Source: Acidimicrobiales bacterium
GTDB lineage: Bacteria; Actinomycetota; Acidimicrobiia; Acidimicrobiales; SZUA-35
Assembly (NCBI GenBank): GCA_028285495.1
Contig: JANQPB010000031.1
Coordinates: 49,812-113,811 of the forward strand
DNA: 64,000 bases
Direction: 5' to 3'
Below the pieces are notes generated by a model. That model saw only the letters and a program-made list of their open reading frames with translations. It ran no database searches and was not told the DNA's origin. The position numbers were made by a program, and so were the translations under genes. Below are positions 15,694-24,142 of the stretch, one piece after another; within the stretch, counting starts at the first letter, position 1, and every line of letters begins with the position of its first letter.

Positions 15694-17127
15694 CTAGTCG
15701 GCCTCGCTGACCGCCGGCAGGCCATGACCGGCGTGACGGGTCAGGTTCGGGTGGTCGGTCGGGTACGGCAGCAAGCCGGACTCGTGGGCCTCCCAGGCCG
15801 CCTTCATGGCCGCCAGCACCTCCGGATGGTGGCGGCGGAGATCGGCCTGCTCCCGCCCGTCGACGGTCACGTCGTACAGCAGGTCGTAGTAGCCCTGCTG
15901 CGGCTGGTACCGGCGGGGCCAGTTCCCGAGCCGAGCCCGATCGCGGCCGTCGCGCAGGTACTTGAACCGTCCCCGTCGCATCGCCCCCTGGCTGGCGATG
16001 CGCCAGAACAGGTCGTGCTCGGGGTAGTCGGCGCCGTCGACCAGCCACGGCAGGAGACTGACGCCGTCGAGCGGGTGATCGGGCCCCGGTGCGGTGCCGG
16101 CGGCGTCGAGCATGGTGGCCGTCCAGTCCATCGTGATCGACGGTTCGTCGGCCGCCTGACCGGCGTCGACCGCCCGGGGCCAGCGGAGCACGAACGGCAC
16201 CCGGATGCCACCCTCGTTGAGATCGCCCTTCTCCCCGACCAGCGGCCAGTTCTTCGACCAGCGCTCGCCGCCGTTGTCGGAGGTGAAGATCACGATCGTG
16301 TCGTCGGTTGCCCCGACCGAGGCCAGCGCGTCGAGCACGCGGCCGACGCCGTCGTCCATCGCCTCGACCAGCTCCCGGTACTTGTCGAGCGAGCCCGCGT
16401 CACGGTGCAGGATCGGGAACGGGTCGTCGCCGTCGACGTAGCGGCGGCGCAGCTCCGCACCGACCTCGGCGTCGCCCCGCCCCTCCCAGGGCCAGTGGGG
16501 GGCGGTGTAGTTCAGCTGGAGGTAGAAGGGACGGTCCCGCTCGCCGGTGATCCACTCGGCCGCCCGGTCGGACAGCAGATCCGTGTAGTAGCCGGTCTCC
16601 TCGACCGGCGTCTCGCCCTCCCACAGGTCGGGCTCGCCGAGGGTCCCGATGTGCTCGAAGTAGTCGACGGCCCCGTCCAGGTTGCCGAAGAACGTCTGGA
16701 AGCCGATCTTCAGCGGGCTGTACCAGGGCAACCAACCGCAGTGCCACTTGCCGAACATGGCGGTCTCGTAGCCGGCGTCGACGAGCAGCGAGGGCAGCGT
16801 CGGGTGATCATGGGGGATGCCCATCTCCTCGGACCGGACGCGGAGCGGCTCGCCGAGGCCGACGGCGAGGCGACCCGGGTCCCGGCCGGTGTAGAGCCCG
16901 ATCCTGGTCGGCGAGCACCACGGCGAGGCGGCATAGGAGTGGGTGAAGCGGATGCCGTCGGCCGCCAGGCGATCGATGTTCGGCGTGGCGATCTCGGTGG
17001 ATCCGTAGCAGCCGAGGTCGGCCCAGCCGAGGTCGTCGGCCAGGATGAAGACGAGGTTCGGGGGTTCGGTTCGCCCGCTCCGCCTGCTGGCGAAGGGGCG
17101 CTCGCTACCAGAGCTTCCAGGGGGCAT
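15694..17127 (-). CDS. Sulfatase (arylsulfatase type, formylglycine-dependent)
   Basis: Hydrolyses sulfate esters, probably on a sugar. The 477-aa protein begins with the metal-binding NLVFILADDLGWADLGCYG. It has the C-X-P-X-R modification site in SPWCSPTRIGLYTGRDP, where the Cys becomes formylglycine, then MFGKWHCG, and the second metal site FTSDNGGERWSKNWPL. No signal peptide is visible, so a cytoplasmic location is possible. ATG 17127 lies 23 nt inside the end of the nucleotidyltransferase gene, so it is the last gene of a minus-strand polysaccharide operon. A formylglycine-generating enzyme is not in the window. Substrate unknown. Confidence 0.9.
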   Translation of the reverse strand: MPPGSSGSERPFASRRSGRTEPPNLVFILADDLGWADLGCYGSTEIATPNIDRLAADGIRFTHSYAASPWCSPTRIGLYTGRDPGRLAVGLGEPLRVRSEEMGIPHDHPTLPSLLVDAGYETAMFGKWHCGWLPWYSPLKIGFQTFFGNLDGAVDYFEHIGTLGEPDLWEGETPVEETGYYTDLLSDRAAEWITGERDRPFYLQLNYTAPHWPWEGRGDAEVGAELRRRYVDGDDPFPILHRDAGSLDKYRELVEAMDDGVGRVLDALASVGATDDTIVIFTSDNGGERWSKNWPLVGEKGDLNEGGIRVPFVLRWPRAVDAGQAADEPSITMDWTATMLDAAGTAPGPDHPLDGVSLLPWLVDGADYPEHDLFWRIASQGAMRRGRFKYLRDGRDRARLGNWPRRYQPQQGYYDLLYDVTVDGREQADLRRHHPEVLAAMKAAWEAHESGLLPYPTDHPNLTRHAGHGLPAVSEAD

Positions 17128-17905
17128 CGCCGGTCGCCCAGAGGTCGTTGAGCGTGGTGTACTCGCGGAACGTGTCCATGCCCATCCAGAAGCCGGTGTG
17201 CTCGAACAGCCCGAGACGCCCCTCGTGGGTGATCGCCTGGACCGGGGTCTGCTCGAAGAAGTGGTCGGGCTCGTCGGTCGGCACGTAGTCGATGAACTCG
17301 CGCCGGAAGGCGAAGAACCCGCCCGACACCCAGCCGTCGGACGGCGGCTTCTCGGCGAAGTTGGTGACCTTGTCGCCGCTCACGCCGAGCTCGCCGTATC
17401 GGGACGTCGGATGCACGCCGGTGACCATGCCGAGGTAGTCGGAGGCGGCCAGCGTCTTCAGCTGGCGGCCGACGTCGACGTTGCCGAGGCCGTCGCCGTA
17501 GGTGAGCATGAAGTAGTCGCCGGTGAGAAGTGGACCGACCGCGGCCAGCCGGCCGCCGGTCCCCGCGTCGAGGCCGGTGTCGATCAGCTGGACCTCCCAG
17601 TCGTCCAGGGTCGTCCGCTCGAGGTATTCGGTCTCGGTGTCGCCCCCGACGTGCACCTTCAGGTCCGACATCATCTCCTCGAACCGGAGGAAGTACTGCT
17701 TGATGTCCCAGGCCTTGTAGCCGAGGCACAGCACGAATCGGCGGAAGCCGTGGTGCCCGTACAGCTTCATGATGTGCCACAGGATCGGCTGCTCGCCGAT
17801 ATTGATCATCGGCTTCGGCAACTTCTCCGAAGCCTCCCGGATGCGGGTCCCCTGGCCACCGCAGAGGATCACGACCGGTACGTCCGCCGGATCTGGTGTG
17901 CTCAC
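17105..17905 (-). CDS. Sugar nucleotidyltransferase, glucose-1-phosphate cytidylyltransferase-like (RfbF family)
   Basis: Makes an activated sugar, most likely CDP-glucose, from CTP and glucose-1-phosphate. The 266-aa protein has the nucleotide-binding ILCGGQGTRIREASEKLPKP, the RfbF-like ILWHIMKLYGHHG, the metal-binding YGDGLGNVDV and FAEKPPSDGWVSGGFFAF, and the ending GFWMGMDTFREYTTLNDLW. GTG 17905 is chosen because GAAGGGA lies about 10 nt upstream. The usual partner for CDP-sugar pathways, CDP-glucose 4,6-dehydratase, is not visible here, so the exact product is uncertain. Confidence 0.85.
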   Translation of the reverse strand: MSTPDPADVPVVILCGGQGTRIREASEKLPKPMINIGEQPILWHIMKLYGHHGFRRFVLCLGYKAWDIKQYFLRFEEMMSDLKVHVGGDTETEYLERTTLDDWEVQLIDTGLDAGTGGRLAAVGPLLTGDYFMLTYGDGLGNVDVGRQLKTLAASDYLGMVTGVHPTSRYGELGVSGDKVTNFAEKPPSDGWVSGGFFAFRREFIDYVPTDEPDHFFEQTPVQAITHEGRLGLFEHTGFWMGMDTFREYTTLNDLWATGDAPWKLW

Positions 17906-17989
17906 TGGCGCATCATCCCTTCTGCTCCGCCGTCCCTCAGGCGAGCGCTCATCGATGTGTTGTCGGCGACTTGGCGCGGCGGGAGGCGA

Positions 17990-19744
17990 TCAGCCTCCTG
18001 GAGGATTGGACGAGCCGCCGGCGCCCTGGCCGTAGATCGCGGTCTCCCGCTCCGGTTGGCTCGGCGTCGTGGCGATGCCGCCGGCGGGGCCAGGCCCACC
18101 CGGGCCGGGCCCGTTGCCCTGGGCCGGCTGGCTCGGCTGGGCCGGCGGGGGTGAGGCACCGAGGCCGGGCATGGCGATGGCCCCGTCCGAGGCGACGACC
18201 GCCCCCCGGGCCGCCCGGCGAGCCGGGGAGGTGACGACCGGCAGCAGCCTGGGGCGGACGTCGCCGAGCTGGCGGGACAGGTCGGCGAGGAGATCCGACT
18301 TCTGGCGGGAGAGGGGCAGCGCCAGCACGACGGCGTCACACAGCGCCGTGAGCTGGAGGGTCGATGCGAGGTCGAGGGCCGGACCACCGTCGACGACCAC
18401 GATCTGGGCCTTCCGCCTGGCCGCTTCGAGGACCGAGGCGACCGTGTCCCGCCGGAGCGAGGCCTGGCCACGGTTGGCCCCGAGGCCGAGCACGCTGACC
18501 TCGGGATCCATGGTGCGGGTGAAGACCGAGCGGCCACGCTGGTCGATGAGCGCGCCGTCGTTGGCCACGACGGCCGGGACGCCACCATCGGCGGTGGCGT
18601 TGAAGATGGCGGTGATGCGGGGATCGCGGACGTCGGCGTCGACCAGGACGACCGACGAGCCGCCGGCGGCGAAGCGCTCGGCCATCGCCAGGGCCAGGGT
18701 GGTGGCCCCGGCACCCCGCTGAGTGCCGACGACCACGACGGCGAGCGGCTGGTCGATGCTCGCCTTCGCCTCGGCCAGGACGCCGAGCTGGTCGATGACC
18801 GGGACGGCCGACCGTGGCAGCGACTGGAAGGCGGCGAGGGGCTGGCGGGCGAGCGAGCGGTAGTGCGGGAACTCCGACACCACCGGCGCCCCGAGGATCT
18901 CGGAGGCGGTGTCCTCGTCGAGGACCTTCGTCGAGAACCGGGCCCAGGTCAGGGCGACGACCACGCCGAGCATCGCCCCGGCGAACAGGCCGCCGGCCAG
19001 GAGGAACTGGCCGCCGGCGGGGAGCGGCTCGGTCGGCAGGGTGGCGTTCTGGATGACCCGGGTGTTGACCCGGAGGCGGGAGTCGGAGATCAGCGTGTTC
19101 TTCTGTGAGATCAGCGCCTGGAGCTCGGCCTGGGCCAGGTCGCGCTCGGTCACCGCCGCGGGGTCGACGGAGCTCGGCTGGGGCACCGGCGGCGGCGGAT
19201 CTTCGCGCCGCAACGCATCGAGGTAGGGCTGCATCTGCTCCTGGATGCGCGTGTTGAGCACGCTGAGCCGGTTCTGCAGGATCTGGATCTCGCTGTTCAG
19301 ACGGTCGAGCTCGTCCTGGTCGCTCCGGTCGGTCTCGAGCGTGCTCATGTAGGCGTCGACGTAGCCCTGGGCGATCCCCCTGGCGGTCTCGGGGTCGGTG
19401 TAGACGGCCCGGATCTCGACGACGTCGGTCTCGGGCAGCTGCTCGATCTCGACGGCCTGGCGGACGTCGAACGGCGTCAGGTTGTTGAGGTCGGCGACCT
19501 CCTGCACGAGGCCGGCGCTCTCCAGCACGCTGAGCTGCCCGATGACGTAGCGGTCGGGATCGGAGGTGAAGAACCCGGCGTTGGCCTGCGTCGGCTGCTC
19601 GATCGAGATGTCGGCAACCGAGCGGTAGTCGTTGCTGATCACCGTGTCGTCGGTCAGCAACCCTGGTAGCGCGCCGAGCAGGGCGAAGAGCGAGACCACC
19701 CAGAACCGTCGGCGAAGCGCCGAGAGTACAAATGAGAGTTCCAA
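17990..19744 (-). CDS. Wzz/BY-kinase-like co-polymerase with altered P-loop
   Basis: Chain-length determinant protein fused to a P-loop ATPase domain. TM1 is at about residues 13-30, a periplasmic part includes a coiled coil (about 140-180), TM2 is at about 246-268, and the cytoplasmic ATPase-like domain starts at about 335. The Walker A region is VVGTQRGAGATTLALA (about 339-354): the catalytic lysine of GKT is replaced by alanine, and the deviant-Walker signature position is Arg. Walker A' VLVDADVRDPR and Walker B VVVDGGPAL remain. The Gly/Pro-rich tail has a single late tyrosine (AIYGQG). The TTG start at 19744 has GAAAGG 7 nt upstream. It may be a kinase-dead regulator. Confidence 0.87.
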   Translation of the reverse strand: MELSFVLSALRRRFWVVSLFALLGALPGLLTDDTVISNDYRSVADISIEQPTQANAGFFTSDPDRYVIGQLSVLESAGLVQEVADLNNLTPFDVRQAVEIEQLPETDVVEIRAVYTDPETARGIAQGYVDAYMSTLETDRSDQDELDRLNSEIQILQNRLSVLNTRIQEQMQPYLDALRREDPPPPVPQPSSVDPAAVTERDLAQAELQALISQKNTLISDSRLRVNTRVIQNATLPTEPLPAGGQFLLAGGLFAGAMLGVVVALTWARFSTKVLDEDTASEILGAPVVSEFPHYRSLARQPLAAFQSLPRSAVPVIDQLGVLAEAKASIDQPLAVVVVGTQRGAGATTLALAMAERFAAGGSSVVLVDADVRDPRITAIFNATADGGVPAVVANDGALIDQRGRSVFTRTMDPEVSVLGLGANRGQASLRRDTVASVLEAARRKAQIVVVDGGPALDLASTLQLTALCDAVVLALPLSRQKSDLLADLSRQLGDVRPRLLPVVTSPARRAARGAVVASDGAIAMPGLGASPPPAQPSQPAQGNGPGPGGPGPAGGIATTPSQPERETAIYGQGAGGSSNPPGG

Positions 19745-19805
19745 GGCAGGACCTTTCGACCGTCGAGCGGCTCCGGGCCCACCGGACCAGGATCGCCAGC
19801 AGGCA

Positions 19806-19811
19806 AGTCTA
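19806..19811 (-). promoter_or_regulatory. Possible internal -10 element for the Wzz-like gene
   Basis: TAGACT read on the minus strand, at the very end of the preceding glycosyltransferase gene, about 60 nt before the TTG start. Confidence 0.35.
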
Positions 19812-20771
19812 GCTGGTGGCCCGAGCCCGGTGGTTCAGCCGCTCGTCGACCAGACCTAGCACGCGGCCGACGGCGATCGACCCGCGGCGCGCCACATACG
19901 GGAAGTTCTTCCTAGCCACCGCCTGGTTGTTCGGCTTGAGCGACGAGAGCCCTGGCCTGCCGTCCTGGCCGGGCACGCCCCGACGGGCCAGGATCTGGCT
20001 GAAGCCACGACCGTAGAGGTAGTGCTGCTTCATCATCGGCCACAGCCCACGCCGGTGGCGGTAGTGGATCACGGCATCGCCGCAGTAGTCGAGGGTCAGG
20101 CCCCGCTCGATGAGGTCCCACGACAGGGCGATGTCCTCGCCCCGGATCAGCTCGGTGTCGAACCCCCCGACCGCCTCGAAGTGCTCGCGATGCAGCGCCA
20201 TGTTGGCGCTGACCAGGTAGGGGTGGCCGAGGAAGGTCGGGAGCCCGTCCGGGGTGGCCGGGGGGCGCCAGTCCTCCTGGCCCGGCACGGCGAGGACCGT
20301 CTCGTCGAGGTGGCCGCCGACGGCCCGGTCGGCCCCGACCGCCCCGACGAGGGTGCGGAGCCAGTCGGCGTCGGCGATGTCGTCACCGTCGCAGAACACC
20401 AGCAGCTCGCCGCTGGCCGCCCACGCCCCGACGTTGCGGGCGTGGGATGCGCTGCGCACGTCGGAGGAGTCGACCACCGTCGGCTCGAAGCGGCCGCCGT
20501 CCGCCCACGTCCGGGCCAGCGCCTCCAGCTCGGTCCTTGCCTCGGCGTCTGGGGTGTTCAGCGAGACGATCAACTCCCATCGGCGGTCGAACGACTGACC
20601 GGCCAGCGCCTCCAGCTGCAGGGCCAGCTCGTGATCGACCCGACCGACGGGGATCACCACCGAGACGCTGTCGCCCGCATCCCCACCGTTGACGCCACCG
20701 GCGGTGCGATGATCGGTGTCGTCGTCGGCCGCGGCTCCGTCGTCGTTCGCCGGCTCCTGGCCGCCGCTCAT
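19809..20771 (-). CDS. Family 2 glycosyltransferase
   Basis: GT-A-type transferase of the polysaccharide locus. The 320-aa product has a disordered acidic N-terminus, then VSVVIPVGRVDHELALQLEAL, IVSLNTPDAEA, the metal-binding LVFCDGDDIADADW, and the acceptor-side GGFDTELIRGEDIALSWDLIERG. The basic C-terminus looks membrane-associating. ATG 20771 overlaps the stop of the upstream gene (ATGA). Donor and linkage cannot be predicted. Confidence 0.88.
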   Translation of the reverse strand: MSGGQEPANDDGAAADDDTDHRTAGGVNGGDAGDSVSVVIPVGRVDHELALQLEALAGQSFDRRWELIVSLNTPDAEARTELEALARTWADGGRFEPTVVDSSDVRSASHARNVGAWAASGELLVFCDGDDIADADWLRTLVGAVGADRAVGGHLDETVLAVPGQEDWRPPATPDGLPTFLGHPYLVSANMALHREHFEAVGGFDTELIRGEDIALSWDLIERGLTLDYCGDAVIHYRHRRGLWPMMKQHYLYGRGFSQILARRGVPGQDGRPGLSSLKPNNQAVARKNFPYVARRGSIAVGRVLGLVDERLNHRARATS

Positions 20772-21646
20772 CGGGGGCTGCGGACCCGGCGCCACTCGCC
20801 GAAGGTGATCGGGATGAAGGCGAGGTCGCGCACGAAGTAGCGGTGGAAGAGGCGGCGCGGCTCCTGGAGGAACCGGTGGAACCACTCGAGACCGCGGCGC
20901 TGCATCCACTCGGGGGCCCGCTTGACCAGGCTCAGGTAGAGGGCGAACGAGGCGCCGAGGCCCATGATCACCGGCATCGGGTAGCTCCCGTCGTCCCACC
21001 GGTCGAGCACGGCGGCGATGATCCTCGCGTCCTTCGGGTTGCCGATCCCGACCAGCACCAGCTGGGGGCGGACCTCCCGGCAGGCCTCGAGCACTTCGGT
21101 GGCGATCCGATCGATCGTGGCCTCGTCGTCGGCGTCGAACATCGGCGGCACCACGAACCCCGCCGCCGGGAGCTCGGCCGCCAGGGTGGTGGCGATCTGC
21201 TCGGACGAGGCGACGACCACCGTGGGCACGTGCTCCTCGACGACGAGCGGCCAGAGCCTGGCGAAGAGGTCGCTGCCGGCGAGCCGTGCCTTCAGCGGCC
21301 GACCGAGCAGCCGCGACACCCAGACGATCGGCTGCCCGTCCGGCAGGCAGTAGCGGGCCTGGCTGAAAACGTTCGACTCGATCCGGTCACGGTTGCGATC
21401 GAGGTGGACCAGGATGTCGACGTTCGGGGTCACGACGACGGGCAGCAGATCGCCGGCCTCCTGCTGGGGCCCGAGGATGGCGTCGACCACCGGGTCGAGC
21501 GACTCGGCGTCGATCATCGGCAGGCCGTACAGCTCGACCCGCTCGAGATCGGTCGACCGTCGACCGGTCGGGGGGTCGCCCTCGTGCTGGCCATCGTGCG
21601 GTGACCCGGCGCCCGGCGCCGGACGTGTGGCGTCCGGGGGTGGCAT
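20768..21646 (-). CDS. WecG/TagA/CpsF-family glycosyltransferase
   Basis: GT26-type enzyme that usually adds the second sugar (ManNAc or similar) onto a lipid-linked first sugar. Family features are VVTPNVDILVHLDRNRD, ARYCLPDGQPIVWVSRLLG, RLAGSDLFARLWPL, VLVGIGNPKDARII and the ending PEWMQRRGLEWFHRFLQEP. ATG 21646 (292 aa) is preferred. Another ATG at 21676 and an earlier open frame exist, and ribosome-site evidence is weak for all of them. It is the first gene of the minus-strand run 21646 to 15694. Confidence 0.88.
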   Translation of the reverse strand: MPPPDATRPAPGAGSPHDGQHEGDPPTGRRSTDLERVELYGLPMIDAESLDPVVDAILGPQQEAGDLLPVVVTPNVDILVHLDRNRDRIESNVFSQARYCLPDGQPIVWVSRLLGRPLKARLAGSDLFARLWPLVVEEHVPTVVVASSEQIATTLAAELPAAGFVVPPMFDADDEATIDRIATEVLEACREVRPQLVLVGIGNPKDARIIAAVLDRWDDGSYPMPVIMGLGASFALYLSLVKRAPEWMQRRGLEWFHRFLQEPRRLFHRYFVRDLAFIPITFGEWRRVRSPR

Positions 21647-21915
21647 CACTGATCTTGAACGGGTTTGACGAGGCATCGAGAGGTGACCACGGGTCGACTG
21701 GTTGCTTGTCTCGAACAGTGACGGCGAAGGGGTCGCGCCCACTCCGAACTTCGGGCCCACACCGACGGTTCGTTCGAGGTTGTTCGTGCGAGAAGGCCAA
21801 GGGCCAACGAGGACTCAGGGTAGTCCGGCCGATCGACTTCCCGGCGGCACCACGGACAAGCTCTGCCCCGATCCCGGGCGGGCCCGGTCGCCGCCGCTGG
21901 CCCCGGCCCCCGCCG

Positions 21916-21921
21916 TAGACT
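21916..21921 (+). promoter_or_regulatory. -10 element of the Gfo/Idh oxidoreductase gene
   Basis: TAGACT, 8 nt before ATG 21930; leaderless geometry. It drives the three-gene plus-strand operon. Confidence 0.5.
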
Positions 21922-21929
21922 TCGGCGCA

Positions 21930-23057
21930 ATGAGTGAGTCGTCTGCCCGGCCGACCAAACCGCTCCGGGCCGCAGTCGTCGGATCCGGTGCCATCGCCAG
22001 GGAGCACCTCAGCTTCCTCGCCGGGACGTCGCCCATTCGACCGTCGAGCCCGGTCGACGGCCGACTCCGGCTGGTCGGGGTCTGCGATCTCTCGCCGGTC
22101 ACCGCCAGGTACGGGGCCGACGAGTACGGGGCCGATGCGGCCTACACCGACCTGGCCACGATGCTCGACGGGGCCGGGCCGGACGTCGTGCACGTGCTGA
22201 CGCCGCCGGCCACCCACTCCCCGATCGCCTCCGCCTGCCTGCGGGCGGGAGCCCACGTGCTCTGCGAGAAGCCGATCACCACCACGTCCGTCGAGCTGCT
22301 CGAGCTCCTCGACGTCGCCAAGGAAGCCGGGCGACACCTGATGGAGAGCCAGAACTACCGGTTCAACCGCCCGGTCCTGGCCCTGGTCGACGCGATCGAC
22401 CGTGGCGAGCTCGGCACCGTCCGGGAGGTCGAGATCCGGATCGCACTGCCGGTCACCGATCCGGACGGTCGGTTCGCCGACCGCAACCTGCCCAGCCCGA
22501 TCCACGAGATGCCGGCCGGCGTGATCCACGACGTGATCACCCACATGGTCTACCTGCTGCTCCTCCTCGGGCGCCCGGTCTCCTTCGATCGGATCGCCGC
22601 AGCCTGGAGCAACCACGGCGACGACCCGCTGTTCCGCTGGGACGACCTCGACGCCGTGCTCATCGGGCGGACGGCCGGCGGCCCGCTGCACGCCCGCCTG
22701 CGATTCGACGCCGAGGCGTCACCGGACACGTTCTCGATCCGGGTCCGGGGAACCGACGGCTGGGCCGAGACCGATCTCTTCCAGCCCTACGTCCGGGTCG
22801 TGCGGCCCCGGGCCGGTGGCCAGCAGCTCAGCCCCATCCTCAACCACCTCGCCGGCGGCTGGCGCCTGCTGCAGGCGGGGACCCGCAACGTCGGAAGCAA
22901 GATCATGCAGCAGACCCCCTATGAGGGGCTGCACCGCATGCTGGACCTGACCTACGATGCCATCGCCGCCGACCGGCCGCTGCCGGTCTCGACCGACGAC
23001 ATGGTGGAGACGTCGAGGCTGATCGACCGACTGCTCGACGAGAAGGTCCGGCTGTGA
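21930..23057 (+). CDS. Gfo/Idh/MocA-family sugar oxidoreductase
   Basis: NAD(P)-dependent oxidoreductase, likely acting on a nucleotide sugar or a sugar precursor. The 375-aa protein has the Rossmann motif RAAVVGSGAIAREHL, VVHVLTPPATHSPIASACL, the family signature AHVLCEKPITT with the catalytic Lys of EKP, and ESQNYRFNRPVLAL. A C-terminal dimerisation domain follows. It is the first of three overlapping genes (oxidoreductase, epimerase/dehydratase, glycosyltransferase), which suggests that a modified sugar is made and then transferred. Confidence 0.9.
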   Translation: MSESSARPTKPLRAAVVGSGAIAREHLSFLAGTSPIRPSSPVDGRLRLVGVCDLSPVTARYGADEYGADAAYTDLATMLDGAGPDVVHVLTPPATHSPIASACLRAGAHVLCEKPITTTSVELLELLDVAKEAGRHLMESQNYRFNRPVLALVDAIDRGELGTVREVEIRIALPVTDPDGRFADRNLPSPIHEMPAGVIHDVITHMVYLLLLLGRPVSFDRIAAAWSNHGDDPLFRWDDLDAVLIGRTAGGPLHARLRFDAEASPDTFSIRVRGTDGWAETDLFQPYVRVVRPRAGGQQLSPILNHLAGGWRLLQAGTRNVGSKIMQQTPYEGLHRMLDLTYDAIAADRPLPVSTDDMVETSRLIDRLLDEKVRL

Positions 23058-24142
23058 GCGCCGTCGCCGACAACGAGACCGGCACCACCACCGCCGGTTC
23101 CGGCGGCTCCGCCGCGGCCCCCCGGTGCCTGTACGTGACCGGGGCCACCGGGTTCGTCGGTTCGGCCGTTGCCCGGGTGGCGCTGGCCCGCGGCCACCGT
23201 GTCGTCGCCGTCACCCGACCCGCCAGCCGGACGATCGCCATCGAACGGGCCGCATCGGACCGCCTGCAGCCCGCCCGGGTCGACCTGCGGTCCCGAGACG
23301 GGCTGGCCGAGTCCCTGGCCGGGGTCGACGCCGTGATCCATCTGGCCGCGGCCAAGGCCGGACCGTTCCCGACCCAGTTCGCCGGCACGGTGGTGGCGAC
23401 CGAGAACCTCATCGGGGCGATGGACGAGGCCGGCGTCCGCGAGCTCATCGGCGTCAGCACCTTCTCGGTCTACGACTACGGGAACCTCGCGCCTGGCTCC
23501 GTCGTCGACGAGGGCTCGCCGATCGACCGGGAACCGGCACGGCGCGACGAGTACGCCCAGACGAAGCTGATCCAGGAGCGCCTCTACCACGACTTCAGCG
23601 GCGACGAGCGGCGTCGCGTCATCGTCCGCCCCGGGATGATCTACGGTGCCGGCAACCTCTGGCACGACCTGCTCGGCACCGGGCTCGGGCCGGCCTATCT
23701 CCGGATCGGTTCCCGGGCGGTGCTGCCGATGACCTACGTCGAGAACTGCGCCGAGGCCATCGTGCTGGCGGCCGAGCACCTCGGCCGCCAGGCGTCGCCG
23801 GTGGCCGGCGAGATCATCAACATCGTCGACGACGACCTGCCGACCCAGCAGGCCTATGCCGACGCCGTCGCCGCCAGGACCGACGTGCCGACCAGCGTGA
23901 CCGCCCCATGGCCGCTCGTCCGGGCCGGCGCCGGGGCCCTGGCGCTGGCCAATCGCCGCCTGCTCGGGGGCCGGGCGAAGTTCCCCGGCATCGCGGTGCC
24001 CGAGCGGCTCGACGCCCGGTTCAAGCCCCTCCGCTACACCAACGCCAAGGCCAAGCGCCTCCTCGGCTGGTCGCCCCGGTACGGGCTGTCCGAGGCCATC
24101 GAGCGCAGCATCGCCGCCGAGGCCGAGCCGGTCGGCCGATGA
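23054..24142 (+). CDS. NAD-dependent epimerase/dehydratase (extended SDR)
   Basis: Extended short-chain dehydrogenase/reductase, probably modifying a nucleotide sugar. The glycine motif is YVTGATGFVGSAVARVAL, the catalytic residues appear in VSTFSVYDYG and DEYAQTKLIQE (Y-X3-K), and a substrate region VRPGMIYGAGNLW is present. The 362-aa length is normal. A disordered 20-residue N-terminus follows the GTG start, which overlaps the previous stop (GTGA). Confidence 0.9.
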   Translation: MSAVADNETGTTTAGSGGSAAAPRCLYVTGATGFVGSAVARVALARGHRVVAVTRPASRTIAIERAASDRLQPARVDLRSRDGLAESLAGVDAVIHLAAAKAGPFPTQFAGTVVATENLIGAMDEAGVRELIGVSTFSVYDYGNLAPGSVVDEGSPIDREPARRDEYAQTKLIQERLYHDFSGDERRRVIVRPGMIYGAGNLWHDLLGTGLGPAYLRIGSRAVLPMTYVENCAEAIVLAAEHLGRQASPVAGEIINIVDDDLPTQQAYADAVAARTDVPTSVTAPWPLVRAGAGALALANRRLLGGRAKFPGIAVPERLDARFKPLRYTNAKAKRLLGWSPRYGLSEAIERSIAAEAEPVGR

